Shown: positions 5,886 to 14,191 of the stretch, piece after piece
How the letters are laid out: each line of letters begins with the position of its first letter
Position numbering within the stretch: the first letter of the stretch is position 1
NCBI RefSeq assembly: GCF_900186535.1
Contig: NZ_FYDE01000003.1
Span: 1 to 64,000 of the forward strand
DNA length: 64,000 nucleotides
Origin: Marasmitruncus massiliensis
GTDB lineage: Bacteria; Bacillota; Clostridia; Oscillospirales; Ruminococcaceae
Direction of reading: 5' to 3'
Position numbers and translations under genes: made by a program
Notes under the pieces: generated by a model
Told to the model about the DNA's origin: nothing
Database searches by the model: none
What the model saw: the letters and a program-made list of their open reading frames with translations, nothing else

Positions 5886-6971
5886 ATGGCAAGAGTTTAC
5901 AATTTTTCCGCTGGCCCGTCCATGCTGCCCGAGCGCGTGTTGGCAAAGGCGGCGTCAGAAATGCTGGACTACGAGGGCAGCGGACAGTCCGTTATGGAGA
6001 TGAGCCATCGATCTAAAGAGTACGAGGCAATCATCAACGGATGCGAAGCTCTTCTGCGCGAAGTCATGAGCATCCCGGACAATTATAAAGTATTGTTTTT
6101 GCAGGGCGGCGCGTCCAGCCAATTTGCGATGATCCCGCTCAACCTGCTCAACGGCTCCGGCAAGGCGGATTTTGTGATCACCGGACAGTGGGCAACGAAA
6201 GCCTATCAGGAGGCTTCCCGTTATGGTGAATGCCATGTGGTCGCTTCCTCCAGGGATCAGACGTTTTCCTATATCCCGAAGCTTGATAAATCCACCTTCA
6301 CACCGGATGCCGACTATTTCCACATCTGTTTAAACAACACGATCTATGGGACGGTTTATCATGAACTTCCCGATACGGGCAAGATTCCGCTGGTGGCCGA
6401 CATCTCCTCCTGCGCGCTTTCTCAGCCGGTCGATGTTTCAAAGTTCGGCATGCTTTATGCCGGCGCACAGAAAAATATGGGACCCGCCGGTCTGACGGTG
6501 GTCATCATCCGCGAGGATCTGCTGGGGCACGCCCGTGAAAACACCCCGACCATGTTCAACTATGTGACCCATTCTGAAAACGGGTCGATGTATAATACGC
6601 CGCCGACCTATGCAATTTATATCTGCAAGCTGGTGCTGGAATGGCTGAAAAACGATATTGGCGGACTCAAAAGTATGCAGGCCATCAATGAGAAGAAAGC
6701 AAAGCTCCTCTATGAGTTCCTTGACGGCTCCAAACTGTTCCGCGGTACGGTTGTACCGGAGGATCGCTCGCTGATGAATATTCCGTTTGTTACCGGCAAT
6801 GACGAACTGGATAAGAAATTTGTCACCGAGGCAAAAGCGGCCGGTTTCGTGAACCTGAAAGGACACCGCAGTGTGGGAGGTATGCGTGCCTCGATCTATA
6901 ACGCGATGCCTGTGGAGGGCGTTGAAAAGCTGGTCGCCTTCATGGAAAAATTTGAGCGCGAAAACGCCTGA
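5886..6971 (+). CDS. serC: Phosphoserine aminotransferase
   Basis: SerC converts 3-phosphohydroxypyruvate and glutamate to phosphoserine and 2-oxoglutarate, the second step of serine synthesis. The 361-residue product is full length. Typical features are YNFSAGPSMLP at the N terminus, LQGGASSQFAM near residues 72-82, and the PLP-binding Lys196 in YAGAQKNMGPAG. The ATG at 5886 is preferred over the in-frame TTG six bases earlier because of the AGGAGG spacing. serA follows 29 bp downstream, so the two are one operon. No phosphoserine phosphatase gene lies nearby. Confidence 0.97.
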   Translation: MARVYNFSAGPSMLPERVLAKAASEMLDYEGSGQSVMEMSHRSKEYEAIINGCEALLREVMSIPDNYKVLFLQGGASSQFAMIPLNLLNGSGKADFVITGQWATKAYQEASRYGECHVVASSRDQTFSYIPKLDKSTFTPDADYFHICLNNTIYGTVYHELPDTGKIPLVADISSCALSQPVDVSKFGMLYAGAQKNMGPAGLTVVIIREDLLGHARENTPTMFNYVTHSENGSMYNTPPTYAIYICKLVLEWLKNDIGGLKSMQAINEKKAKLLYEFLDGSKLFRGTVVPEDRSLMNIPFVTGNDELDKKFVTEAKAAGFVNLKGHRSVGGMRASIYNAMPVEGVEKLVAFMEKFERENA

Positions 6972-7000
6972 CCGGGCGATGATGGAAAGGAAGAGATTGT

Positions 7001-8167
7001 GTGTACCAGATTTTGACGCTGAATAAGATCAGCCCCAGCGGGCTGGATGTTTTCGATAAAACCAAATACCGTATCACCGAAGACGGCGCGAACCCGGATG
7101 GGATCCTTGTCCGTTCCGCCGCGATGCATGACATGGCGCTGCCGCAGTCGCTGAAAGCGATTGCCCGGGCGGGAGCCGGCGTCAATAATATCCCAATTGA
7201 CAAGTGCAGCGAACAGGGGATTGTCGTATTCAATACGCCCGGCGCGAATGCCAACGCTGTGAAAGAGCTAGTTATCTGCGCTTTGCTGATGAGCGCGCGT
7301 AAGATTTACCCCGCCATGGAGTGGACACAGACGCTGAAAGGACAGGGCGAGGAAGTCCCCAAGCTGGTGGAAAAGGGCAAGTCTCAGTTTGTAGGGCCGG
7401 AACTTTGCGGCAAAAAGCTGGGGGTCATCGGCTTGGGCGCCATCGGTACCCGTATTGCCAACTTTGCACGGCACCTTGATATGGAAGTCTGGGGCTATGA
7501 TCCCTATATGTCGGTGGAGACTGCATGGAATATCTCCCGCGACATCAAGCGTGCGGCCTCTCTGAAGGAAATCTACGAGAACTGCGACTTCATTACGCTG
7601 CACCTTCCCTCCACGCCGGAAACAAAGGGCATGATTAATTCCCAGTCGATTCAGATGATGAAACACGGCGTCCGCCTGCTGAATTTTGCGCGCGGTGATC
7701 TGGTCATTAATGAGGATTTGATCGAGGGGCTCAACGAAAAGCAGATCCGCTGCTATTTCACCGATTTCCCCAGTGACGAACTGCTTGGCCATCCGGGTGT
7801 GCTTGCCATTCCGCATCTCGGTGCGTCCACACCCGAAAGCGAGGATAACTGCGCGAAGATGGCGGCGTCCGAGCTGGTGGATTATCTGGAGAACGGCAAC
7901 ATTAAGAATTCGGTGAACCTGCCCGCGGTTTCCATGGCGCGCAGCGGTGATATGCGCATCACCATAATCCACAAAAACATCCCGGCAATGATTACCAAGA
8001 TTGCGACGGAAATTTCGGACAGCGGTGTTAATATTGAAAATCTGACCAACAAATCCAAAAAAGATTACGCCTACACGATGGTGGATATCAATGGCGCCAT
8101 CAGTGACAGCGTGATTGCAAAACTGCGCGGAATTGAAGGCGTCGTCCGCGTCAATATTTATCACTGA
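7001..8167 (+). CDS. serA: D-3-phosphoglycerate dehydrogenase
   Basis: SerA oxidises 3-phosphoglycerate with NAD+ in the first step of serine synthesis. The 388-residue product has the 2-hydroxyacid dehydrogenase fold with the nucleotide-binding motif GLGAIG (144-149), an ARGD segment, and the catalytic His in PHLGASTPESE. A short C-terminal ACT domain (from about residue 315, DMRITIIHKNIPAMI onward) is the usual site of serine feedback; the extra ASB domain of longer SerA forms is absent. Start is GTG at 7001, with GGAAAGGAAG upstream. It is the last gene of the serC-serA operon. Confidence 0.97.
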   Translation: MYQILTLNKISPSGLDVFDKTKYRITEDGANPDGILVRSAAMHDMALPQSLKAIARAGAGVNNIPIDKCSEQGIVVFNTPGANANAVKELVICALLMSARKIYPAMEWTQTLKGQGEEVPKLVEKGKSQFVGPELCGKKLGVIGLGAIGTRIANFARHLDMEVWGYDPYMSVETAWNISRDIKRAASLKEIYENCDFITLHLPSTPETKGMINSQSIQMMKHGVRLLNFARGDLVINEDLIEGLNEKQIRCYFTDFPSDELLGHPGVLAIPHLGASTPESEDNCAKMAASELVDYLENGNIKNSVNLPAVSMARSGDMRITIIHKNIPAMITKIATEISDSGVNIENLTNKSKKDYAYTMVDINGAISDSVIAKLRGIEGVVRVNIYH

Positions 8168-8192
8168 GTCCAATGATACAGTTTTTTAAGCC

Positions 8193-8233
8193 AGCCCGCC
8201 GCCGTGCATTCAAAGTACGGCGGCGGGCTTTGT
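8193..8233 (+). terminator. Intrinsic terminator after serA
   Basis: AGCCCGCCGCCGT (8193-8205) pairs with ACGGCGGCGGGCT (8217-8229). The T run is short (TTTGT), but the stem is 13 bp and very G+C-rich. Confidence 0.8.
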
Positions 8234-8375
8234 AATTAGAGCTCATCGAAATCCGGATAATTAGAATGAGCGAGATTGAGCGAGATCGAGAGAGATATAG
8301 AAAGAACGGAAGAGGACACTTTCAAACGGGAAAGCGGGCGGCCGGGAGGAGATTGGGAAGGAACCGTTTCTCAGC
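8234..8375 (+). other. Purine-rich intergenic stretch
   Basis: Between the serA terminator and the nfeD promoter the plus strand is strongly purine-biased around 8266-8330, with repeated GAGCGAGAT/GAGAGAGAT units. No convincing gene is found: two short frames open here, but their codons follow the repeat and neither has a family resemblance or a ribosome binding site. Function unknown. Confidence 0.3.
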
Positions 8376-8405
8376 TTGTGCAAATCTCCCGATCTATGCT
8401 ATACT
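8376..8405 (+). promoter_or_regulatory. nfeD-SPFH promoter
   Basis: TTGTGC (8376-8381), an 18-bp spacer and TATACT (8400-8405). The nfeD ATG lies about 100 bp downstream, leaving a leader of roughly 95 nt with no clear structure. Confidence 0.6.
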
Positions 8406-8510
8406 ATATACATGCAGGAAATCCCGTACAGGCGGACCTGCCGGCTATGGAATGTACATTGCATACCAATTTTCGAATACCATATCATATTAGAAAGTGA
8501 GGAGCGGAAA

Positions 8511-8993
8511 ATGACCATTTTCGGGCTTGCAAGCCCACAGATCGCGGCGGTGCTGTGGCTGTTTCTGGGAGTCCTGTTTGCTGTAGGGGAGGGCCTGACG
8601 GTCCAGCTGATCGCCATTTGGTTTGCGCTGGGCGCAGCCGGCGCAGCGATCGTTGCCATGTTCGGTGCCTCGCTTTTGACTCAGTGTGTTGTTTTTCTTG
8701 TCCTGTCGGTGGCCTCGCTGGCCGCAACACGTCCCCTGCTGAAAAGCAAGCTGCGTGTCCATAAGGAAAGCACCAACGCCGACCGTGTCATCGGGGCGGT
8801 GGGGATTGTTGGGGAGGCCATTGACAACGACCTTGCCCGGGGGCGCGTTTCGGTTCTGGGGCTCGACTGGTCGGCCCGCTCGGTCGACGGTTCCCTGATT
8901 GAACAGGGAAGCAAGGTCCGGGTGCTTGCCATCGATGGAGTTAAGGTCATTGTGGAGCGTGTTGTGCGGCAAGATGCCGACACAGAATCATAA
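8511..8993 (+). CDS. NfeD-family membrane protein
   Basis: NfeD proteins are membrane partners of SPFH (flotillin/paraslipin) proteins and are usually encoded next to them, as here. The 160-residue product has three or four N-terminal hydrophobic helices (residues about 8-75) and a soluble C-terminal OB-fold-like domain (IGAVGIVGEAIDNDLARGRV, later GSKVRVLAIDG). It lacks the protease domain of long NfeD forms. The ATG at 8511 has GTGAGGAG upstream; the frame is open further upstream through the promoter, which is not coding. The SPFH gene starts 13 bp downstream. Confidence 0.9.
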   Translation: MTIFGLASPQIAAVLWLFLGVLFAVGEGLTVQLIAIWFALGAAGAAIVAMFGASLLTQCVVFLVLSVASLAATRPLLKSKLRVHKESTNADRVIGAVGIVGEAIDNDLARGRVSVLGLDWSARSVDGSLIEQGSKVRVLAIDGVKVIVERVVRQDADTES

Positions 8994-9006
8994 AGGAGGA
9001 TTTTTT

Positions 9007-9939
9007 ATGCCAATCTCAGTAACGCTTGTGCCAATTTTTCTTCTGGTGATCATCCTACTGGTCATCATCATCAGCAACATCAAAATCGTCCCTCAGGCGA
9101 GCGTATATGTCGTGGAGCGCCTCGGCAGCTACTTTGCCACATGGGAAACCGGACTGCACCTGAAGATCCCGTTTTTTGACCGGGTGGCAAAGCGGGTCTC
9201 GATGAAAGAACAGGTGGTAGACTTTGCCCCGCAGCCTGTGATTACCAAGGATAACGTCACCATGCAGATCGATACGGTCGTATTTTACCAGGTAACGGAT
9301 GCCAAGCTGTATACTTACGGCGTGGAACGCCCGTTGTCCGCGATTGAAAACCTGACGGCCACTACGCTGCGTAACATCATCGGTGAGCTGGAACTGGACA
9401 GCACGCTCACTTCCCGTGATGTCATCAACACCAAAATCACTGCTACTCTTGATCAGGCTACTGATAAATGGGGGATCAAGGTTAACCGTGTGGAGCTGAA
9501 GAACATTCTGCCGCCGCGTGAAATTCAGGACGCGATGGAAAAACAGATGAAAGCCGAGCGCGAACGCCGCGAATCCATCCTGCGTGCTGAGGGTGACAAG
9601 CACAGCAATATCCTTGTTGCGGAAGGTGAAAAGGAATCCGCCATTCTGCGTGCGCAGGCGGAAAAGGAATCCGCGATTCTGCGTGCCGAGGGTGTGCGCG
9701 AGCAGAAGATCCGTGAAGCGCAGGGCGAGGCGGAGGCTATCGAACTGGTGCAGAAAGCGTACGCCGATTCGCTGCGGATTTTGACCGAGGCCAATCCCAG
9801 TGAGCAGGTCATCAAGATTAAGAGCCTTGAGGCGTTTGCCAAAGCGGCGGACGGCAAGGCGACCAAGATTATTATTCCGAGTGAAATTCAGTCGCTGGCA
9901 GGGCTGGTTGCTTCTGTCAAAGAGGCAGCCGAAAAATAA
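9007..9939 (+). CDS. SPFH/band-7 protein (paraslipin, QmcA-like)
   Basis: The 310-residue product is a membrane-scaffolding SPFH protein. One N-terminal hydrophobic helix (residues about 6-22) is followed by the band-7 domain (IVPQASVYVVERLGSYF through roughly residue 180). A long charged coiled coil (about 180-265) contains near-repeats of the type ERRESILRAEGDK, EGEKESAILRAQ, EKESAILRAEG. Such proteins oligomerise into cages or microdomains with NfeD partners. AAGGAGG precedes the ATG, and the gene is translationally close to nfeD. The internal DNA repeats at about 9590-9700 reflect the coiled-coil heptads. Confidence 0.92.
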   Translation: MPISVTLVPIFLLVIILLVIIISNIKIVPQASVYVVERLGSYFATWETGLHLKIPFFDRVAKRVSMKEQVVDFAPQPVITKDNVTMQIDTVVFYQVTDAKLYTYGVERPLSAIENLTATTLRNIIGELELDSTLTSRDVINTKITATLDQATDKWGIKVNRVELKNILPPREIQDAMEKQMKAERERRESILRAEGDKHSNILVAEGEKESAILRAQAEKESAILRAEGVREQKIREAQGEAEAIELVQKAYADSLRILTEANPSEQVIKIKSLEAFAKAADGKATKIIIPSEIQSLAGLVASVKEAAEK

Positions 9940-9951
9940 GCATGCAAAGAA

Positions 9952-9990
9952 AAGAGGGCGGGCTTCCAACGGAAGCCCGCCCTCTTGTTT
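9952..9990 (+). terminator. Intrinsic terminator after SPFH gene
   Basis: A perfect 16-bp stem from 9952-9967 and 9971-9986 (core GAGGGCGGGCTTCC) has loop AAC and is followed by GTTT. Confidence 0.88.
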
Positions 9991-10019
9991 GGCAATTAAA
10001 AATATACAGAAAGGACTAT

Positions 10020-10631
10020 TTATTCAATAATTGCCTGATTATAGGATGGCTTTACGGTTTCTCCTTCGGTGACGACCGCGATGCGCGGGTCCTCCCAGTT
10101 GCCGTTGAGCAGCGCTGTGAGCAGGGAATAATCAGTTTCGGCGGTAAAAAAGTCCCAGGAGTTCCGGTATGCAAGGGCTCTTGCGGTCAGGCTGTCGTCC
10201 GGAAGCAGAAGCTGGGTATCGGCGAGATAACACAGGCAGGCACATTCCGCACGGGGGCAATCCAAAAGCTCTTTGCCTGAGTTGGGCAGATACCACGCAA
10301 GCCCGCCGCCAAACCGGAGAAACAGGCGGCGGTAGGGATCGGTGCCTCCCAACAGCAGGGAGACTGTGTTATGTACACGGGGAATTACCAGCGGGATACC
10401 GTTGGAGGACAGTCCGTCTTCGGGAAGGAGGCATCCGCCGTCTGCAAGGATCACTGCGTCATAGCCATCAGCTTGCGCCAGCTGCTCCCGGACAATCAGA
10501 CCAACGTCTGCTCGGGACTGCTCCGGCAGCCAAAATACGTCAACATCATGGGGGCAATTCGGAAGCAGTTTCTCCAGGTAGAGTTGCAGGGAGGGGCAGG
10601 CGAAGACAAAAAGCTTCATTGTTGTGTTCAC
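10020..10631 (-). CDS. DUF1638 domain protein
   Basis: The 203-residue soluble protein matches the DUF1638 pattern: an N-terminal KLFVFACPSL strand, the segment GIPLVIPRVHNTVSLLLGG, and a later TEGETV stretch. The family is often found near corrinoid or methyltransferase genes in other anaerobes, but none are seen here, so the function is unknown. The start is GTG at 10631; an ATG four codons later (10619) is an equally plausible start, as the AGGAT upstream is ambiguous. The gene is monocistronic with its own promoter. Confidence 0.75.
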   Translation of the reverse strand: MNTTMKLFVFACPSLQLYLEKLLPNCPHDVDVFWLPEQSRADVGLIVREQLAQADGYDAVILADGGCLLPEDGLSSNGIPLVIPRVHNTVSLLLGGTDPYRRLFLRFGGGLAWYLPNSGKELLDCPRAECACLCYLADTQLLLPDDSLTARALAYRNSWDFFTAETDYSLLTALLNGNWEDPRIAVVTEGETVKPSYNQAIIE

Positions 10632-10653
10632 ATCCTATTCAATCTTTATATTG

Positions 10654-10682
10654 AGTGTACCGCATTAACTGGGTGCGTTCAA
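10654..10682 (-). promoter_or_regulatory. Promoter of DUF1638 gene
   Basis: On the minus strand TTGAAC (10682-10677) and TACACT (10659-10654) are 17 bp apart, about 20 bp before the start codon. Confidence 0.6.
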
Positions 10683-10725
10683 TGCAAAGAATTTGGTAAA
10701 AAGGATGCTTGTTTTTTCATCCTTA

Positions 10726-10734
10726 TGATATAAT
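10726..10734 (+). promoter_or_regulatory. hflX promoter (extended -10)
   Basis: TGATATAAT combines an extended -10 TG with a perfect TATAAT (10729-10734). No good -35 hexamer lies at the right spacing. The leader to hflX is about 95 nt. Confidence 0.55.
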
Positions 10735-10835
10735 AATAATGAATACGCCGACTGTATGGGATTTTGTTAAGAAAACTTCCCTTTAACGGGGCGGTTGCCT
10801 GAGAGGAACCACTTTATTTTCAGAAGGAGCAATAT

Positions 10836-12083
10836 ATGGTAGAAAATCAACTGGATGTGCCGCAGAAAGCGGTGCTTGTCGCGGTGGATACCGGTGAATA
10901 TGATGTCCGGGTCTCTCTGGACGAGCTGGAAGAGCTTGCACGCACGGCGGGCGCCGTAACGGCGGCGAAGGTTACGCAGAAGCGCCCGTCTTTCGAACCC
11001 GCGACCTGCATCGGCGAAGGCCGACTGAAGGAACTTGCGGAATTTTGCCGCATCAATGAAGTGGATATCGTTATTTTTGACCATGAACTTTCGCCCGCAC
11101 AGATTCGGAATCTTGAAAAAGCCTGCGAAATCCCGGTTATCGACCGCACGATGCTGATTTTGGATATTTTTGCCCAGCGCGCGGTAACTGCGGAGGGCAA
11201 GCTGCAGGTGGAGCTTGCGCAGCTGCGCTACCGGCTGCCGCGGCTCGCGGGTATCGGCACCGAATTATCGCGGCTGGGCGGCGGAATCGGCACGCGCGGC
11301 CCCGGGGAAACCAAGCTGGAAACCGACCGGCGGCATATCCGGCGCAGAATTTCCGCACTTCAGGAGCAGCTGGAGGAATTGGGAAAACGCCGGGAACTTC
11401 TGAGAGCCCGACGGAAAAAAGACGGGGTCACCACCGTGGCAATCGTCGGCTATACCAATGTGGGGAAGAGTACGCTGCTGAACGCGCTGACCAACGCGGG
11501 GGTTTTGGCGGAGGACAAGCTGTTCGCGACACTGGATCCCACCTCCCGCGCGCTTACCCTGCCGGACGGCAGGCAGGTGATGCTGATTGATACGGTCGGC
11601 CTGGTGCGGCGTCTGCCCCACCATCTGGTCGAGGCTTTTAAGTCTACACTGGAGGAGGCGGCCGGAGCCGATCTGCTCTGGTGCGTCTGCGATATCTCCT
11701 CCGACGAGACTGAGGAACAGATTGCCGTCACCCGGGACCTGATGCGGGAGCTGGGAGTGGAGGATACCCCGATGCTGGCGGTACTCAATAAATGCGACCG
11801 CATCGCCGAGACCCCTCTTCCGCTCAATTCCATGACCGCCGTTATTTCCGCAAAGACCGGATTTGGCTTTGACGCGCTTTTAAAGAAGACGGCGGATGCG
11901 CTCAAGCCGACCCACCGTAGGATGCGTTTGCTGATCCCCTACGACAAAACCGGGCTGATCAACGAAATTACAGAGCTGGGCAAGGTGTTCGCACAGGAAT
12001 ATGTCGAAGCAGGCACAAAAATAGACGCTCTGGTGGATCTCAAAATCCTTTACAAAGTGGAAGGCTTCGCAATCAGGGAATAA
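10836..12083 (+). CDS. hflX: Ribosome-associated GTPase HflX
   Basis: HflX is a GTPase that binds the ribosome and splits stalled or hibernating 70S particles. The 415-residue product has the N-terminal HflX domain (with the glycine-rich LSRLGGGIGTRGPGE around residues 144-158), a coiled linker, and a G domain with G1 GYTNVGKST, G3 DTVGL and G4 NKCD. The C-terminal domain is present. AGAAGGAG precedes the ATG. It is monocistronic and is followed directly by a terminator belonging to the opposite strand. Confidence 0.96.
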   Translation: MVENQLDVPQKAVLVAVDTGEYDVRVSLDELEELARTAGAVTAAKVTQKRPSFEPATCIGEGRLKELAEFCRINEVDIVIFDHELSPAQIRNLEKACEIPVIDRTMLILDIFAQRAVTAEGKLQVELAQLRYRLPRLAGIGTELSRLGGGIGTRGPGETKLETDRRHIRRRISALQEQLEELGKRRELLRARRKKDGVTTVAIVGYTNVGKSTLLNALTNAGVLAEDKLFATLDPTSRALTLPDGRQVMLIDTVGLVRRLPHHLVEAFKSTLEEAAGADLLWCVCDISSDETEEQIAVTRDLMRELGVEDTPMLAVLNKCDRIAETPLPLNSMTAVISAKTGFGFDALLKKTADALKPTHRRMRLLIPYDKTGLINEITELGKVFAQEYVEAGTKIDALVDLKILYKVEGFAIRE

Positions 12084-12087
12084 GCAT

Positions 12088-12116
12088 AAAAAAGGCGGAG
12101 GCAGGAATGCCTCCGC
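12088..12116 (-). terminator. Intrinsic terminator of flavin reductase gene
   Basis: GCGGAGGC (12095-12102) pairs with GCCTCCGC (12109-12116). On the minus strand it is followed by CTTTTTT; on the plus strand there is no T run, so hflX may rely on the hairpin only weakly. Confidence 0.85.
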
Positions 12117-12123
12117 AAGTGCG

Positions 12124-12624
12124 TTATTTCTGATAAACGCCAAGGATTTCGCCCACATAGAAGAAATGGTAGTCTTTGTTAGGGTAATTCGCGGCGTCGA
12201 TGGAAGGGTCGACAAACGATTCCGGGTTGAATTTCTGACGGAACAGTTTGCGGCAGGTAATGGCGATTTCCGACTGCGCAAGCACCGGCGTATTGTCCAG
12301 CGTTACGGCTTCAAACCCGCAGATCGCCAGTTTATCAACCTCCCGTCCGGTATGCGAACCGCAGTATTGCAGTTCCTTGCGATAAGACTCAGGCAGGAAA
12401 CAGGTGGAAAAGGTTTCGGATGCATCCATCAGTTCCCTCGTATATCGCTGCGGGCGAAGGAAAATATATGTTACGGGCTTGTTCCACAGAACCCCTACGC
12501 CGCCCCAGCTCGCCGTCATGGTATTGACATGTCCGTCGGCGGACTTTGTGGTGATCATTGCCCACTGTTTGCCGATCAGGTCAAACGGATTTTTATTCAG
12601 TTCCTGCGGTGTAATCTTGTTCAT
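12124..12624 (-). CDS. Flavin reductase-like FMN-binding protein
   Basis: The 166-residue product has the split-barrel FMN-binding fold of flavin reductases/flavoredoxins. The typical opening WAMITTKSADGHVNTMTASWGG and FSTCFLPESYRKEL are visible. It probably binds FMN and moves electrons to a partner that cannot be named. The ATG at 12624 is preferred; a GTG two codons earlier (12630) is possible, since AAAGG lies four bases before the GTG and ten before the ATG. It is divergent from argG and has its own terminator. Confidence 0.88.
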   Translation of the reverse strand: MNKITPQELNKNPFDLIGKQWAMITTKSADGHVNTMTASWGGVGVLWNKPVTYIFLRPQRYTRELMDASETFSTCFLPESYRKELQYCGSHTGREVDKLAICGFEAVTLDNTPVLAQSEIAITCRKLFRQKFNPESFVDPSIDAANYPNKDYHFFYVGEILGVYQK

Positions 12625-12707
12625 CTTCACACAGCCTTTCCATAAATCTAAGAATCGGATGCGGCAAAGCCGTACCAGACGGCTGCCAACAGCCGCCCAA
12701 CATTCTT

Positions 12708-12716
12708 ATCATAGCA
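12708..12716 (-). promoter_or_regulatory. Extended -10 promoter of flavin reductase gene
   Basis: On the minus strand the sequence TGCTATGAT gives an extended -10 (TATGAT at 12713-12708). The transcribed leader (about 12700 to 12625) can form two G+C-rich hairpins, GCGGCTG/CAGCCGT and CGGC/GCCG. Confidence 0.5.
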
Positions 12717-12777
12717 CGAAGGAAGGGAGAATAAAAGGGGATTTTGTGCAAAGGTACACAATTCAGATGCAAACAGA

Positions 12778-12829
12778 ATGAATATTTATGCGAATATGGG
12801 GTTGCATTTGCATAAAAACAGTGTATAAT
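12778..12829 (+). promoter_or_regulatory. argG promoter with possible ArgR box
   Basis: TTGCAT (12802-12807) and TATAAT (12824-12829) are 16 bp apart. Just upstream, AATGAATATTTATGCGAA (12778-12795) resembles an ARG box (TGAATWWWWATTCA, 12 of 14 positions match). ArgR repression would fit the downstream genes but is inference; no argR gene is in the window. Confidence 0.5.
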
Positions 12830-12870
12830 AGACATTACAATGAATGATTAACCAAACGGAGGGTATACAT

Positions 12871-14088
12871 ATGCAAAAACAATTCAAAAAAGTTGTGCTC
12901 GCCTACTCCGGCGGGCTGGATACATCGGTTATTATCCCATGGCTGAAAGAGCACTACGACTGCGAGGTCATCGCCGTTGCCGCCAATGTCGGCCAGGGTG
13001 ATTACGAACTGGAAGGCCTTGAGGAAAAGGCAATCAAGACCGGTGCGTCAAAATGCTACATCGAGGATTTAACCAATGAATTCGTGGATGAGTTCATCAT
13101 CCCCACGATGAAGGCGGGCGCGGTCTATGAAGGCAAATATCTGCTCGGAACCTCTTTTGCCCGCCCGATTATTGCAAAGCGGCTGGTGGAAATTGCGAAA
13201 AAAGAGGGCGCCGACGCGATTGCGCATGGCTGCACCGGCAAGGGAAACGATCAGGTGCGTTTTGAGCTGACCATCAAGGCGTTTGCCCCCAACATGGGCA
13301 TCATTGCTCCGTGGCGTTTCTGGGAACTCAACAGCCGTGAAAAAGAAATCGCATATGCCGAAGAGCACAAGATTCCGCTCAAGATCAACCGCGAAACGAA
13401 TTACTCGAAAGATAAAAACCTGTGGCACCTTTCCCATGAGGGTCTGGATCTGGAAGACCCTGCCAACGAGCCGAATTATGACAAGATCCTTGAAATGGGC
13501 GTTACGCCCGAAAAAGCTCCCGACAAGCCCACCTATGTGACCATCGGCTTTGAAAAAGGCGTGCCGGTCTCTGTGGACGGCGAGAAGATGAAACCGGTGG
13601 ATGCCATTTATAAGCTTAATAAGCTGGGCGGAGAGAACGGCATCGGCATTGTGGATATGGTGGAAAACCGGCTAGTCGGCATGAAGAGCCGCGGCGTCTA
13701 TGAGACCCCCGGCGGTGCCATCCTCTACTTTGCGCACCAGTCTCTGGAGGAGATCTGCCTGGACAAAGAGACTCAGCACTATAAGATGCAGATGGGCGTC
13801 AAGTTCAGCGAACTGGTTTATAACGGTCAGTGGTATACCCCGCTGCGGGAAGCGCTGAGCGCGTTTGTCGACAAGACGCAGGAGCCGGTTACGGGTGAAG
13901 TCAAACTGAAACTCTATAAGGGCAACATCATGAATGCCGGTATGACTTCCCCCAACTCCCTCTATTCGGAAGAAATCGCGACCTTCGGTGAGGATCATGT
14001 CTACGATCAGGCGGATTCTGCTGGATTCATCAACCTGTTCGGCCTGCCGCTCAAGGTGAAGGCGCTGCTGGACGAGAAAAAAAATTAA
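12871..14088 (+). CDS. argG: Argininosuccinate synthase
   Basis: ArgG joins citrulline and aspartate with ATP, forming argininosuccinate. The 405-residue product is full length, with the PP-loop AYSGGLDTS near residues 10-18, [13 protein letters not shown], and the C-terminal domain. The ATG at 12871 follows GGAGGGTATACAT; the frame is open nine codons upstream, but without a better start. It is the first gene of the argGHCJBDF cluster. A hairpin with a short T run separates it from argH, so argG may be made in excess of the rest. Confidence 0.98.
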   Translation: MQKQFKKVVLAYSGGLDTSVIIPWLKEHYDCEVIAVAANVGQGDYELEGLEEKAIKTGASKCYIEDLTNEFVDEFIIPTMKAGAVYEGKYLLGTSFARPIIAKRLVEIAKKEGADAIAHGCTGKGNDQVRFELTIKAFAPNMGIIAPWRFWELNSREKEIAYAEEHKIPLKINRETNYSKDKNLWHLSHEGLDLEDPANEPNYDKILEMGVTPEKAPDKPTYVTIGFEKGVPVSVDGEKMKPVDAIYKLNKLGGENGIGIVDMVENRLVGMKSRGVYETPGGAILYFAHQSLEEICLDKETQHYKMQMGVKFSELVYNGQWYTPLREALSAFVDKTQEPVTGEVKLKLYKGNIMNAGMTSPNSLYSEEIATFGEDHVYDQADSAGFINLFGLPLKVKALLDEKKN

Positions 14089-14110
14089 GTAACAGGCAAA
14101 AAAGTAAGGG

Positions 14111-14151
14111 GGCTGTAACGTCGGGGCAGGTGTCCCGCGTTATGGCCTTTT
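14111..14151 (+). terminator. Hairpin between argG and argH, possible partial terminator
   Basis: GGCTGTAACG (14111-14120) pairs with CGTTATGGCC (14138-14147) with two wobble pairs. An inner GGG/CCC is possible, and TTTT follows. It may attenuate or stabilise the argG message. Confidence as a terminator is modest because the T run is four bases. Confidence 0.45.
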
Positions 14152-14191
14152 CCTATACAGGACTCAGAACAAGTGACTGCGAGGTAACAAT

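Noticed and set aside
8266-8500. Two overlapping ~75-codon frames before nfeD
   Set aside because: They are read from a purine-rich repeat and through the nfeD promoter, without ribosome binding sites or similarity to known families.
9590-9700. Short direct repeats that could suggest a repeat element
   Set aside because: They lie within the SPFH gene and encode the heptad-like coiled-coil repeats (KESAILRAE type), which is normal for the family.
10750-10835. Possible TPP-like CCTGAGAGG element in the hflX leader
   Set aside because: The short match lacks the rest of the TPP aptamer, and HflX has no link to thiamine. It is probably just a small GGTT/AACC hairpin.
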